Program-made: the position numbers and the translations under genes | Notes under the pieces: generated by a model | Databases searched by the model: none | What the model was told of the DNA's origin: nothing | The model's input: only the letters and a program-made list of their open reading frames with translations | Part shown: positions 32,497 to 41,548 of the stretch, piece after piece | Layout of the letters: each line of letters starts with the position of its first letter | Position numbering within the stretch: the first letter of the stretch is position 1 | Assembly: GCA_016721315.1 (NCBI GenBank) | Contig: JADKIL010000019.1 | Coordinates: forward strand, 71,001 to 135,000 | From: Candidatus Villigracilis vicinus | GTDB lineage: Bacteria; Chloroflexota; Anaerolineae; Anaerolineales; Villigracilaceae | Direction of reading: 5' to 3' | DNA length: 64,000 nt

Positions 32497-33813
32497 GTGG
32501 ATTATAGCCTGAAACATTCGTCCGAATTGGCGAAAGCAGACTTCAACTTGGACCGCATGTTCGCGTTGATGAAGTCGCTGGGTGAACCGCAGACGAAATA
32601 TCCCATCATCCATGTGGCGGGGACGAAGGGCAAGGGCTCCACATCTGCGTTGTGTGCGGCGGGGTTGATGGCGGCAGGATATAAGACGGGTTTGTACACC
32701 TCTCCGCATTTGTTGGATTATGTCGAGCGGATTCAAATTAATGGCGAGCCAATAACCCATGAGCAGTTGATCGAGTTAGTAGAAGAGATCAAGCCGCATG
32801 TGGCGAAGATAGAAATGCTGACTACGTTCGAAATCACGACCGCATTGGCGTTCATGGCGTTTGCAAAATATGGAGCGACGGCTGCGGTCTTTGAAGTTGG
32901 CTTGGGCGGACGTTTGGATGCGACCAATATCGTCACGCCGCAGGTCTCGGTCATCACGTCGCTGTCGTATGACCACATGGCGGTGTTGGGCAATACACTC
33001 GCACTGATAGCAGGGGAGAAGGCAGGCATTATCAAACCGGGCGTGCCCACGGTTTCATCCCCGCAGAAAGATGAAGCCCTCCAAGTTTTATTGCGCATAG
33101 CCAGAGAAAGAAATTCTGATATAACTCTTGTGGGACGGGATGTAGGGTTTGAATTGCAAGGGACATCATTGAAGGGACAATGGCTAGCAGTTGACGATAG
33201 ACGATGGACCGTGGACGATGGAAAGTCTATGGTCGATGGTCCATCGTCCATCGTCGAGCTTCACATTCCGTTACTTGGAAAACACCAAATTGAGAACGCC
33301 GCCACAGCGTACACTGCTTTGAAAACCAGCGGGATTCCAATCACAGATGAGCAGATAAAACTGGGTTTTTCTCAGGTACAATGGCGCGCTCGCTTTGAGG
33401 TGGCAAGGGTCGAACCGCCGGTGATCTTCGACTCGGCGCATAATCAGGATTCGTTCGAGAAGCTGCGCGAGACGTTGGAAGAGTATTTCCCTGACAAAAA
33501 GGTTTATCTCATCTTTGGAGCGTCGGAAGATAAGAACATTCCTGGTATGTTCGCAGAGATGAAACCAAAGATAAAGAAAATCATCATCACGCGAGCCGAC
33601 CATCCGCGGGCTTTGAGCGTGGAGCAAATTGCGGGTCTCGCTGATCAGGCAGGGGCGGAGTGGGAGGCGCTGGTTCCCGTCAAGGAAGCCTTGCGGCACG
33701 CGTTGGAATTGTCGTCAAAAGATGGTAGTATCGTGTTATCCGCTGGTTCGATGTTCGTGACCGCGGAAGTGATGAGAGAATGGAAATTTTTGAATGAATC
33801 AACCCTGGAATGA
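32497..33813 (+). CDS. folC: Folylpolyglutamate synthase / dihydrofolate synthase
   Basis: A 438-residue Mur-ligase-type enzyme that adds glutamates to folate. The P-loop is HVAGTKGKGS (about residue 40), TSPHLLDYVERI and VFEVGLGGRLDATNIV are conserved, and the C-terminal ligase domain carries FDSAHNQDS. The GTG start is the only usable one in frame, but the N-terminus is about 12 residues shorter than usual and a TGA lies three codons upstream, so a substitution or error may have removed the true start. An in-frame palindromic repeat encodes about 22 extra residues near 235. lon overlaps its end. Confidence 0.88.
   Translation: MDYSLKHSSELAKADFNLDRMFALMKSLGEPQTKYPIIHVAGTKGKGSTSALCAAGLMAAGYKTGLYTSPHLLDYVERIQINGEPITHEQLIELVEEIKPHVAKIEMLTTFEITTALAFMAFAKYGATAAVFEVGLGGRLDATNIVTPQVSVITSLSYDHMAVLGNTLALIAGEKAGIIKPGVPTVSSPQKDEALQVLLRIARERNSDITLVGRDVGFELQGTSLKGQWLAVDDRRWTVDDGKSMVDGPSSIVELHIPLLGKHQIENAATAYTALKTSGIPITDEQIKLGFSQVQWRARFEVARVEPPVIFDSAHNQDSFEKLRETLEEYFPDKKVYLIFGASEDKNIPGMFAEMKPKIKKIIITRADHPRALSVEQIAGLADQAGAEWEALVPVKEALRHALELSSKDGSIVLSAGSMFVTAEVMREWKFLNESTLE
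33191..33257. repeat. Palindromic repeat family D inserted in folC
   Basis: GACGATAGACGATGGACC (33193-33210) is the reverse complement of 33238-33255 with one mismatch, a 27-base centre lying between. It lies wholly in the folC reading frame without breaking it. Confidence 0.75.
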
Positions 33814-36253
33814 AGATGATTTTGACCTGACGCTTTCGCAGCGTACGGAGGAACTGTATCGCATCCCGAATATGGAGCCGAAAGCCGATGGCTTGATCGA
33901 AGCGGCGGTGTTGCCGTTGCGGGATATGGTCATTTTTCCGCGCATGGTCTCGCCAATTTTTATTGGTCGCGAGGCTTCGCTGTTGGCATTGGAAGAAGCT
34001 CAAACTAAAGAACAGACAGTGATCGGTCTGACCCAGCGCGACCCGGATGTGGAAGACCCCGGTGCCGAAGATTTTCTGCCCATCGGTGTGGAGATGGCAG
34101 TGGGGCGCTTGTTGGATATGCCGGATGGTTCACACTCTGCCCTCGTGCAGGGACGCCGCCGTTTGGAGATCGTCGAGTTCATTCGCCTCAAGCCGTACAT
34201 CCGTGTACGTGCGCGCATCATTCACGAGCCGACATCGGCGGATAGACAAACTCAAGCAATGATGCGTTCGGTCTTGAATCAATTCGAACGCTGCATTCAA
34301 TTGGATCGTTCCATCCCAGAAGAAGCGCATGTCTTCGCGTTGAACATTGCCGAGCCGGGTTGGCTGGCGGATATGATCTCGACTTCGCTTGGTCTGACTT
34401 ATGAAGCCAAGCTGCGTCTGTTGATGATCCTTGACCCCAAGGCACGCCTCACACAACTGAATAATCTGCTCGCTGCCGAAGTGGACGTGCTCGAACTCGA
34501 AGATGAGATCCACACTCGCGTGCAAAACGAAGTGGACAAGAGCCAGCGCGAGTATTACCTGCGCGAACAGATGAAGCAGATTCAAACCGAGTTGGGTGAA
34601 GGCGATATCTTCACCCGCGATTCTGTCGATCTGAAAAAACGTGTTGAAACCGCGACCCTGCCGGATGAAGTCCGCAAGGTGGCGATGAAAGAAGTGGAAC
34701 GCCTCAATCAGATGCCGCCGATGGCGCCTGAAGTGGGCATCATCCGCACCTACATTGACTGGATCCTTGACCTGCCTTGGGCGAATTCCACGGCGGATAA
34801 TTTGGATGTAAAGAACGCGGCGAAGATTTTAGACCGCGATCATTTTGGTTTGAAGAAAGCCAAGGAACGCATCCTCGAATATATTGCGGTGCGTTCGCTC
34901 AAGCCGAAGAAAGAACGTCAGCCGATTCTGTGTTTCGTCGGACCTCCCGGCGTGGGCAAGACTTCGCTGGGTCGTTCCATTGCGGATGCGCTTGGGCGCA
35001 AGTTCGTGCGTGTCTCGTTGGGCGGCGTGCGTGATGAAGCCGAAATCCGCGGACATCGGCGCACCTACATCGGCGCATTGCCGGGTCGCATCATTCAGAC
35101 GATGAAGCGGGCGGGCACGTCCAATCCGCTGTTCATGTTAGATGAAATTGATAAGCTGTATTCGGACTTCCGCGGCGATCCTGCCTCGGCGATGCTTGAA
35201 GTGCTCGACCCGGAACAGAACTACGCCTTTAGCGATCACTACCTCGAACTGCCCTTCGACCTTTCAAAGGTCATGTTCGTGACGACTGCGAACTCGCTGG
35301 GAAACATCCCCGCGCCCTTGCTCGACCGCATGGAAGTGATCGAATTCCCCGGTTATATTGAAGAAGAAAAAGTTGAGATTGCCAACCGTTATCTCATTCC
35401 CCGCCAGATCGAAGAGAATGGCATCGACGAACTCGGGCTGACGTTCGAAGCGTCTGCCATGCAACGTGTTATCCGCGAGTACACCTATGAAGCCGGTGTG
35501 CGCGGACTGGAGCGCGAGATCAACCGCATTTGTCGCAAGGTCGCACGCCTGAAAGCGGAAGGGAAGAAATACCCCACCACGATTGTGGGTGAGGGCATCG
35601 AGAAATTATTAGGTCCTCAGCAAGTCTTCCCATCCGAAGCCGAGCGGACAGACGAAGTGGGCGTCGCTACCAGCCTGGCATGGACAGAAACCGGCGGCGA
35701 GATCATGGCGGTGGAAGTTGCCATCATTGAAGGCAAAGGCGGCTTGCAGATGACCGGTCAGATGGGGGAGGTGATGCAGGAATCCGCGCAAGCCGCGATG
35801 ACCTACATCAAGTCGCGTTCTGCTGCGCTCAAGATCGATACAGATGTCTTTGAACGCATGGACATTCACATCCACATGCCTGAGGGCGGTATTCCGAAAG
35901 ATGGACCTTCTGCAGGCATTACGATGGCAAGTGCCATCATCTCCGCGCTCACGGGTCGCCCCGTGCTCAAGCATGTTGGCATGACCGGCGAGATCACCCT
36001 GCGCGGACGTGTCCTGCCCATCGGCGGCGTGCGCGAAAAAGTCCTCGCCGCTCATCGTGCCGGGTTGCGAACGGTCATTCTCCCCGAAAAGAATCTCAAG
36101 GATTTGGTGGATCTGCCCAAGACAGCGAAATCCGAAATGAAGATCGTGCCCGTCAAACACATGGATGATGTTTTGGAAATTGCGCTAGGCAAACAAAAGA
36201 TCAGTGAACCGCCCAAGCCGCGCAAACGTCCAGATGAGCAGGGCGAAGAATAA
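33794..36253 (+). CDS. lon: ATP-dependent protease Lon
   Basis: An 819-residue cytoplasmic AAA+ serine protease. The N-terminal substrate domain (about 40-240) starts AAVLPLRDMVIFPRMVSPIF. A coiled linker leads to the AAA+ module with Walker A GPPGVGKTSLGRS (about residue 383) and MLDEIDK. The protease domain carries the catalytic serine in DGPSAGITMASA and the lysine in GGVREKVLAAHRAG. The start overlaps the folC end by 20 bases, so translation is coupled. It degrades misfolded and regulatory proteins. Confidence 0.95.
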   Translation: MNQPWNEDDFDLTLSQRTEELYRIPNMEPKADGLIEAAVLPLRDMVIFPRMVSPIFIGREASLLALEEAQTKEQTVIGLTQRDPDVEDPGAEDFLPIGVEMAVGRLLDMPDGSHSALVQGRRRLEIVEFIRLKPYIRVRARIIHEPTSADRQTQAMMRSVLNQFERCIQLDRSIPEEAHVFALNIAEPGWLADMISTSLGLTYEAKLRLLMILDPKARLTQLNNLLAAEVDVLELEDEIHTRVQNEVDKSQREYYLREQMKQIQTELGEGDIFTRDSVDLKKRVETATLPDEVRKVAMKEVERLNQMPPMAPEVGIIRTYIDWILDLPWANSTADNLDVKNAAKILDRDHFGLKKAKERILEYIAVRSLKPKKERQPILCFVGPPGVGKTSLGRSIADALGRKFVRVSLGGVRDEAEIRGHRRTYIGALPGRIIQTMKRAGTSNPLFMLDEIDKLYSDFRGDPASAMLEVLDPEQNYAFSDHYLELPFDLSKVMFVTTANSLGNIPAPLLDRMEVIEFPGYIEEEKVEIANRYLIPRQIEENGIDELGLTFEASAMQRVIREYTYEAGVRGLEREINRICRKVARLKAEGKKYPTTIVGEGIEKLLGPQQVFPSEAERTDEVGVATSLAWTETGGEIMAVEVAIIEGKGGLQMTGQMGEVMQESAQAAMTYIKSRSAALKIDTDVFERMDIHIHMPEGGIPKDGPSAGITMASAIISALTGRPVLKHVGMTGEITLRGRVLPIGGVREKVLAAHRAGLRTVILPEKNLKDLVDLPKTAKSEMKIVPVKHMDDVLEIALGKQKISEPPKPRKRPDEQGEE

Positions 36254-36272
36254 TAAACAAGCTTGAATTTTT

Positions 36273-36314
36273 GACCGCCGACAGCAGACCACCGTCCGCT
36301 GTCGGCGGTCTTTT
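36273..36314 (+). terminator. lon terminator built from repeat family E
   Basis: GACCGCCGACAGC (36273-36285) pairs perfectly with GCTGTCGGCGGTC (36298-36310), followed by TTTT. The sequence resembles the palindromic segment at 56978-57030, so a mobile-type repeat may have been adopted as terminator. Confidence 0.8.
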
Positions 36315-36332
36315 ACGCAATCGACTTGTGAT

Positions 36333-36370
36333 TTCACCAATTTCATTTTTCGTTTTACAATAACCCCTCC
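36333..36370 (+). promoter_or_regulatory. Predicted leaderless promoter of the SDR gene
   Basis: TTCACC (36333-36338), 17 bases, TACAAT (36356-36361). The ATG at 36371 follows after only 9 bases, with no Shine-Dalgarno sequence. Confidence 0.55.
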
Positions 36371-37192
36371 ATGAACCTTATCCCTATCCCGCTCAAAGAC
36401 AAAGTTGTACTCATCACGGGCGCATCCTCCGGCTTCGGCGAAGATGCCGCCTGGATGTTCGCAAAAGAAGGCTGCAAAGTCGTGCTTGCCGCCCGACGCA
36501 TAGACCGCCTGCGGGAACTCGCCGCAAAGATCCAGGATGCGGGTGGCGAAGCCATCGCCGTTCCCGTCGATATCGTCAACCCGGATGAGGTGGATACCAT
36601 GATCCAGACAGCGGTTGACCTGTATGACCGCATCGACATTCTTTTCAATAATGCGGGCATCGGGCGTGTGGGTTGGTTCGAAGAACACACCCCCGAACGT
36701 GATATCGATCTGCTGATCAAGGTTAACTTGATCGGTACCATGCGTGTGACTCGTACTGTCCTTCCACACATGATCGCGCGCCGCGAGGGGCATATCATCA
36801 ACATGATCTCGGTGGCAGGACTTATTTCACCGCCATTGATCGCCAGCTACTCTGCCAGTAAATTTGGGCTCAAAGCCTTCAATAATTCCATCCGTCGTGA
36901 AGTTGCCCCGTTGGGTATCAAGGTCAGCGGTATTTACCCGGGTCCTGCGGCGACCGAGTTTGGTTCGCATGTTGGTAAAAATTCGGCATATCATTCAGTT
37001 CGTGCCAGCCTAGGCGGACGGCTCACATCTAGCTATGTTGCCCGCCGGGTCATCGATGTTGCCAAACGTCCGCGTCGTAAGTTGGTTATTCCTTGGTGGT
37101 TTAATTTTGCCGTTGCCTTGGAAACCTATTTCCCCATCGTTGTGGATTGGGGTTCGTACCTCTTCTCAAAAGCCAAACATAAACAGAAATAG
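36371..37192 (+). CDS. Short-chain dehydrogenase/reductase (classical SDR)
   Basis: A 273-residue NAD(P)-dependent oxidoreductase. The cofactor motif LITGASSGFGEDAA lies near residue 15, AARRIDR suggests NADPH preference, NNAG is at about 92, and the catalytic SYSASK tyrosine/lysine pair is near 160. The last 50 residues are longer than the fold requires and hydrophobic (VIPWWFNFAVALETYFPIVV), suggesting membrane association. The substrate cannot be deduced. The peptidase gene follows nine bases later and is probably co-transcribed. Confidence 0.88.
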   Translation: MNLIPIPLKDKVVLITGASSGFGEDAAWMFAKEGCKVVLAARRIDRLRELAAKIQDAGGEAIAVPVDIVNPDEVDTMIQTAVDLYDRIDILFNNAGIGRVGWFEEHTPERDIDLLIKVNLIGTMRVTRTVLPHMIARREGHIINMISVAGLISPPLIASYSASKFGLKAFNNSIRREVAPLGIKVSGIYPGPAATEFGSHVGKNSAYHSVRASLGGRLTSSYVARRVIDVAKRPRRKLVIPWWFNFAVALETYFPIVVDWGSYLFSKAKHKQK

Positions 37193-37201
37193 GAGACTCT
37201 C

Positions 37202-38308
37202 GTGCCTCGTTCCCGTCTCGAAACACTCACCGCTTCATTACAAGCCTCGAACCTGGATGCTGTTATTCTGAATCCGGGTCCTACGCTGAAATATCTCACT
37301 GGGTTGACCTTCCACCTGATGGAACGCCCGGTGGTTTTGTTTGTTGCTCCCGGTAAAGACCCGGTGTTGGTACTTCCCGAGCTTGAACTCCCCAAAGTGG
37401 ACTTATTCCCTTACAAGGTTCAAGGCATTTCTTATGGTGAGAATCCTGCAGAGTGGGACGATGCCTTCAGAAAAGCAGCTCAAGCGCTCGGCGTGGATGG
37501 GAAGCGTATCGGCGTTGAGCCGCGTCAATTGCGTTTGCTGGAGTTCCGCCATGTAAAATCCGGCGCGCCCGAAGCGGAATTTCCCGACGCGAGCGATGTG
37601 CTTGCCGACCTGCGCTTGCGCAAAGATAAAGCCGAAGTGGATGCCATGCGTAAGGCAGTGAAGATCGCCCAAGACGCGTTGGAGGCAACCATTCCACAGA
37701 TCAAAATTGGCATGACCGAACGAGAGGTTGCATCGGAATTGGTCATGCAGTTGTTGAAGCAGGGCTCAGAGCCTGAATTACCTTTCGCGCCCATTATCTC
37801 TGCCGGACCCAACTCAGCGAATCCGCATGCTTCCCCATCGGATAGAAAATTGCAGGTTGGCGACTTGCTCGTCGTCGATTGGGGCGCCGCATACGATGGC
37901 TATATCTCAGACCTGACGCGCACCTTCGCAGTAGGGGAGGTGGATGCGGAATGTCAGAAGATACACAAGGTCGTGCAAGAAGCGAACGCTGCCGGTCGTG
38001 CCGCCGCTAAACCGGGAGTCCCTTGCGCTGCTGTGGACATAGCAGCGCGTGCTGTCATTGAAAGCGCCGGGTATGGAAAATACTTTACGCACCGCACCGG
38101 TCATGGCATTGGCATGGAAGGACACGAAGCTCCCTACATGCGCGGCGATAATATGCAGATCCTCGAACCGGGTATGGCATTCACCGTCGAACCGGGCATT
38201 TACCTTCCTGATCGTAATGGAGTGCGGATCGAAGATAATTTGGTCATTACAACGAATGGAGCAGAGAGTCTCTCCGATATGCCGCGAGAGGTTCGGGTGG
38301 TAGGTTAA
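37202..38308 (+). CDS. Xaa-Pro aminopeptidase-like M24 metallopeptidase
   Basis: A 368-residue pita-bread-fold peptidase that removes the residue before proline. The N-terminal creatinase domain (about 1-130) precedes the catalytic domain. The five dinuclear-metal ligands are visible in VVDWGAAYDG, SDLTRTF, HRTGHGIGMEGH, TVEPGIYLP and VRIEDN. The GTG start has AGGAG at good spacing. It belongs to the same transcription unit as the SDR gene. Confidence 0.9.
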   Translation: MPRSRLETLTASLQASNLDAVILNPGPTLKYLTGLTFHLMERPVVLFVAPGKDPVLVLPELELPKVDLFPYKVQGISYGENPAEWDDAFRKAAQALGVDGKRIGVEPRQLRLLEFRHVKSGAPEAEFPDASDVLADLRLRKDKAEVDAMRKAVKIAQDALEATIPQIKIGMTEREVASELVMQLLKQGSEPELPFAPIISAGPNSANPHASPSDRKLQVGDLLVVDWGAAYDGYISDLTRTFAVGEVDAECQKIHKVVQEANAAGRAAAKPGVPCAAVDIAARAVIESAGYGKYFTHRTGHGIGMEGHEAPYMRGDNMQILEPGMAFTVEPGIYLPDRNGVRIEDNLVITTNGAESLSDMPREVRVVG

Positions 38309-38309
38309 A

Positions 38310-38762
38310 ATTTTAATTATCCCGGCGCAACCCCAACATGCCAATGAATTGACTGAGATCGCCATTTCAGCCAAGCGATATTGGAATTATCCAGAAACAT
38401 GGATCCAATTTTGGACCCCGCAGTTGACGATCACTGCAGACTACATTGCTTCCAACGAAGTCTGGATGATGATGGACAAAGGAAAGCCAATTGCCTTCGG
38501 TGCTTTGAGCCGGATTGAAGAAGGTTATGAGTTGGGTCACCTTTGGGTCTTGCCTGAGTATATTGGCAAAGGGATTGGCAGGCGACTGTTTGAACATATT
38601 CTGGAGAGATGTAAAATTCTCAACATTCATACTTTGAGGATTTATGCAGACCCGAATGCCCGAACTTTTTATGAAAAAATGGGGGCAAAGACGGTTGGCG
38701 AACATCATTCCGACTTGCTTGGCGACGACCGTGTTTTACCAATTATGGAGATCGAATTATGA
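38310..38762 (+). CDS. GNAT family N-acetyltransferase
   Basis: A GNAT acetyltransferase of about 150 residues. The acetyl-CoA loop is LPEYIGKGIGRRLFEH, and ADPNARTFYEKMGAK is the conserved fourth motif. The start is uncertain. The usual first strand (IIPAQPQHANELTEIAISAK) is encoded in frame upstream of the TTG at 38349, but no ATG, GTG or TTG precedes it, leaving ATT at 38310 or a lost start codon. A conservative call is TTG at 38349, giving 137 residues. The end overlaps tag by the ATGA tetranucleotide. Substrate unknown. Confidence 0.75.
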   Translation: MLIIPAQPQHANELTEIAISAKRYWNYPETWIQFWTPQLTITADYIASNEVWMMMDKGKPIAFGALSRIEEGYELGHLWVLPEYIGKGIGRRLFEHILERCKILNIHTLRIYADPNARTFYEKMGAKTVGEHHSDLLGDDRVLPIMEIEL

Positions 38763-39304
38763 CAACCTACTGTGACTACTGCAATTCCCACCCCGAGGAT
38801 ACCTTCAACCGGGAATATCATGATACTCAATATGGTTTCCCTATTGACGATGATAACGAACTATTCGAGCGGCTGGTGCTAGAGATCAATCAGGCTGGGT
38901 TGTCATGGATATTGATCCTGAAACGGGCACAGAACTTCCGCAAGGCATTCCATAAATTCAATATCAAGAAAGTTGCCAGTTACACTGAGACCGACAGAGA
39001 AAGACTCTTGAACGATGAAGGCATTATCCGCAATAAATTGAAAGTTAATGCCGCCATCGTCAATGCGCAAAAGATACTTGAATTGCAGAAAGAACACGGC
39101 TCGTTCAAAAACTGGTTGGATAAAAATCATCCGCTCACAAAAGAGGAATGGACAAAGTTGTTCCGCAAGACCTTCGTATTCACCGGCGGTGAGATCGTGA
39201 ACGAGTTTCTTATGTCCACGGGATATTTGCCAGGGGCGCATCAAAAGGATTGCCCTGTATTCAAAAAAGTGGCGGCAAAAAAACCGGCATGGATGAAGAA
39301 ATAA
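38759..39304 (+). CDS. tag: DNA-3-methyladenine glycosylase I
   Basis: A 181-residue base-excision repair enzyme that removes 3-methyladenine from DNA. The start TTYCDYCNSHPEDTFNREYHD, the catalytic glutamate region LEINQAGLSWILILKR and the C-terminal zinc ligands in AHQKDC identify it, and length is typical. It overlaps the acetyltransferase gene by ATGA and so depends on coupling for translation. Confidence 0.93.
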   Translation: MTTYCDYCNSHPEDTFNREYHDTQYGFPIDDDNELFERLVLEINQAGLSWILILKRAQNFRKAFHKFNIKKVASYTETDRERLLNDEGIIRNKLKVNAAIVNAQKILELQKEHGSFKNWLDKNHPLTKEEWTKLFRKTFVFTGGEIVNEFLMSTGYLPGAHQKDCPVFKKVAAKKPAWMKK

Positions 39305-39313
39305 CCGCTCTTT

Positions 39314-39326
39314 TATACTGACACCC
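39314..39326 (+). promoter_or_regulatory. -10 of the PfkB gene, predicted leaderless
   Basis: TATACT (39314-39319) ends 7 bases before the ATG at 39327. No ribosome-binding site is present. Confidence 0.5.
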
Positions 39327-40337
39327 ATGACACCCATTTTTGCCATTGCTGGGAAACTATCCCGCGAATATCTTCTGCCCCCGTCTGGAGGTCCCCGGCT
39401 GGATTCTCCGGGCGGGAACCTCTTGTATGCACTTGGCGGGCTTGCTGTATGGGATGCGTCGGTGGCATTGATCTCAAGGGTGAATCAGGCATATCCGCGT
39501 GAGTGGCTGGAAGACCTGAATGAACGCGGTTTTGATACTCAGGGCATTTACTTTGACCCTGAAAGTAATCAGGCAGACCTGCGTACATTCATCGCTTATA
39601 CAGATGTAAATGAGCGCAGCAGCACCAATGCCGTTTCTCATTTTGCCCGCCGTCAAATGACATTCCCAAAGTCGTTGCTGGGCTACCATCCACAAGATGG
39701 CACAGTGAAAGACCTGCGTGAGGTTGATCCGCTTTCGCCTGCGGCGCGTTTTGTGCCTAAAACATATCGGGATATCGCTTATGTGCATCTATGTCCCTTT
39801 GACTTTACCAGCCAAAGCCAGATGGTTAACCTTTTAAAAGGCGGTTCAAACCAGACCGTCAGCCTGGACCCTGCACCCGGGTATATGAAGCCCGCATTTT
39901 GGCGTGAACTGCGCGTTGTGCTTAGCGGCTTAACGGCGTTTCTCCCCTCTGAAGAGGAAATGCGGTCCCTGTTTTGGGGTGAGAGCAATGACTTGTGGGA
40001 GATGGCTCAACGCATCAGCGAATACGGACCGGATATCATTATTATCAAACGTGGCGCGATTGGGCAATTGTTGTATATTTCATCGGAAAAGAAACGGTAT
40101 GAGATTCCCGCATATCCTGCCCGTCTCGTTGACCCAACTGGAGCTGGCGACGCTTTTTGCGGCGGTTTTCTTGCAGGGCTTCAACGTACGAATGACCCAT
40201 TGATGGCGGCTTTGCATGGGAACGTCTCGGCTTCGTTGAAGATCGAAGGCACGGGACCCTTTTCGCCGTTAGATGGCATGCCTGGTCTGGCGGATGCCCG
40301 TCTGCATGCTTTGAAAGAAATGGCACGAGAAATCTAG
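39327..40337 (+). CDS. PfkB family carbohydrate kinase
   Basis: A 336-residue ribokinase-fold enzyme. The C-terminal signature DPTGAGDAFCGGFLAGL carries the anion hole and catalytic aspartate, and ARLVDPTGAG matches the PfkB-2 pattern. The N-terminal GGNLLYALGGLAVW gives the substrate glycine motif. The sugar or nucleoside phosphorylated cannot be named. The M20 peptidase follows 40 bases downstream with its own -10. Confidence 0.87.
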   Translation: MTPIFAIAGKLSREYLLPPSGGPRLDSPGGNLLYALGGLAVWDASVALISRVNQAYPREWLEDLNERGFDTQGIYFDPESNQADLRTFIAYTDVNERSSTNAVSHFARRQMTFPKSLLGYHPQDGTVKDLREVDPLSPAARFVPKTYRDIAYVHLCPFDFTSQSQMVNLLKGGSNQTVSLDPAPGYMKPAFWRELRVVLSGLTAFLPSEEEMRSLFWGESNDLWEMAQRISEYGPDIIIIKRGAIGQLLYISSEKKRYEIPAYPARLVDPTGAGDAFCGGFLAGLQRTNDPLMAALHGNVSASLKIEGTGPFSPLDGMPGLADARLHALKEMAREI

Positions 40338-40362
40338 TATTTTCGAATTCCAATTTTTGATT

Positions 40363-40377
40363 TACGATTAAGGCACA
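40363..40377 (+). promoter_or_regulatory. -10 of the M20 peptidase gene, predicted leaderless
   Basis: TACGAT (40363-40368) ends 9 bases before the ATG at 40378, with no ribosome-binding site. The upstream bases are AT-rich. Confidence 0.45.
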
Positions 40378-41472
40378 ATGACCCTATCTCAAAAGCTCCT
40401 TGACCTTGCCATTCAGATCCAGCAGATTCCGGCACCCACCTTTGCGGAGGGACCGCGCGGGGAATTCGTGCGCGGGTTGTTCATTCAAGAAAAACTGGAA
40501 GATGTTTCCATGGATTCACTGGGGAACGTCTATGCGCGGTTGCCGGGGAAGACGAAAAAGGCAAAAGCGTTGATCGTGTCTGCTCATTTGGATACGGTGT
40601 TTCCAGCGGGTACCAAGCTCCACGTTAAGGAAGAAGCTGGCAAGGTCTTTGGTCCGGGTATTGGTGATAATTCCATTGGCGTTGCAGCTTTATTTGGCAT
40701 CTTGTGGGCGTTGCGTGAGCGCAAGATCGAATTGAAGCATGATGTTTGGTTCGCGGCAAATGTGGGCGAGGAGGGGCTCGGCGATCTGCGTGGGATGCGC
40801 GGAGTGGTGGAGCGTTTTGGCACCGATGTGATCGGGTATTTGGTGCTGGAGGGTCTAGCACTTGGGCATGTCTATCATCGTGCCATTGGCGTACGGCGCT
40901 ACCGTATTGCAGCAAAGACCCGCGGTGGACATTCCTGGTCCGACTATGGTCAGCCTTCCGCCGTGCATGAACTTGCTGCGCTTATCACACAGTTGACTCA
41001 GATCCGCCTGCCGCGTGAGCCGCGCACAACGATGAATATCGGCACCATTCAGGGTGGTACGGGAGTCAATGTGCTTGCAGCAGAATCCAAGTGTGAATTG
41101 GATCTGCGCTCCGAAGATCCTGCGGCGCTTGCAAAATTGGTCTCGCAAGTGGAGGAGATCATCTTGCATTGGAATCACGAAGGGGTGAGGATTCAAGCAG
41201 AGATCATCGGTGAACGCCCGGCTGGAGAGATCCCTGCGGAACACCCATTGGTTAAAGCGGCGGTGAGTTGTTTGCTGGAACAAGGGGTGGAAGCTGTTCT
41301 TACAACAGGCTCCACCGATGCTAATATTCCTTTGAGTAAAAATATCCCTGCTGTGGTGTTGGGGATCACCGCCGGAGGCGGGGCGCATACACTGGGGGAG
41401 TACATCGAAACGGAACCGATCGAAAAGGGAATGGAAAGTCTGGTCAGGTTCGTGGAGTTGTCCGGGTCTTAA
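40378..41472 (+). CDS. M20 family metallopeptidase
   Basis: A 364-residue co-catalytic zinc peptidase or aminoacylase. The metal-ligand motifs are SAHLDTVFP (about residue 68), GIGDNSIGV, the catalytic glutamates in VGEEGLGDL, and the C-terminal GGGAHTLGEYIE histidine. The dimerisation domain contains TRGGHSWSDYG. Many relatives are dipeptidases or tripeptidases. Substrate unknown. A strong hairpin terminator follows the stop. Confidence 0.88.
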   Translation: MTLSQKLLDLAIQIQQIPAPTFAEGPRGEFVRGLFIQEKLEDVSMDSLGNVYARLPGKTKKAKALIVSAHLDTVFPAGTKLHVKEEAGKVFGPGIGDNSIGVAALFGILWALRERKIELKHDVWFAANVGEEGLGDLRGMRGVVERFGTDVIGYLVLEGLALGHVYHRAIGVRRYRIAAKTRGGHSWSDYGQPSAVHELAALITQLTQIRLPREPRTTMNIGTIQGGTGVNVLAAESKCELDLRSEDPAALAKLVSQVEEIILHWNHEGVRIQAEIIGERPAGEIPAEHPLVKAAVSCLLEQGVEAVLTTGSTDANIPLSKNIPAVVLGITAGGGAHTLGEYIETEPIEKGMESLVRFVELSGS

Positions 41473-41477
41473 ATAAT

Positions 41478-41520
41478 AAAAGGGTTTTTCAAAATTTGTC
41501 GTTTTGAAAAACCCTTTTTC
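41478..41520. terminator. Bidirectional terminator after the M20 peptidase gene
   Basis: A 16-bp stem (41479-41494 with 41502-41517) is flanked by A and T runs, between convergent genes. Confidence 0.85.
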
Positions 41521-41548
41521 TGTTTGATCGCAAGGCAAAGAGCTACAT

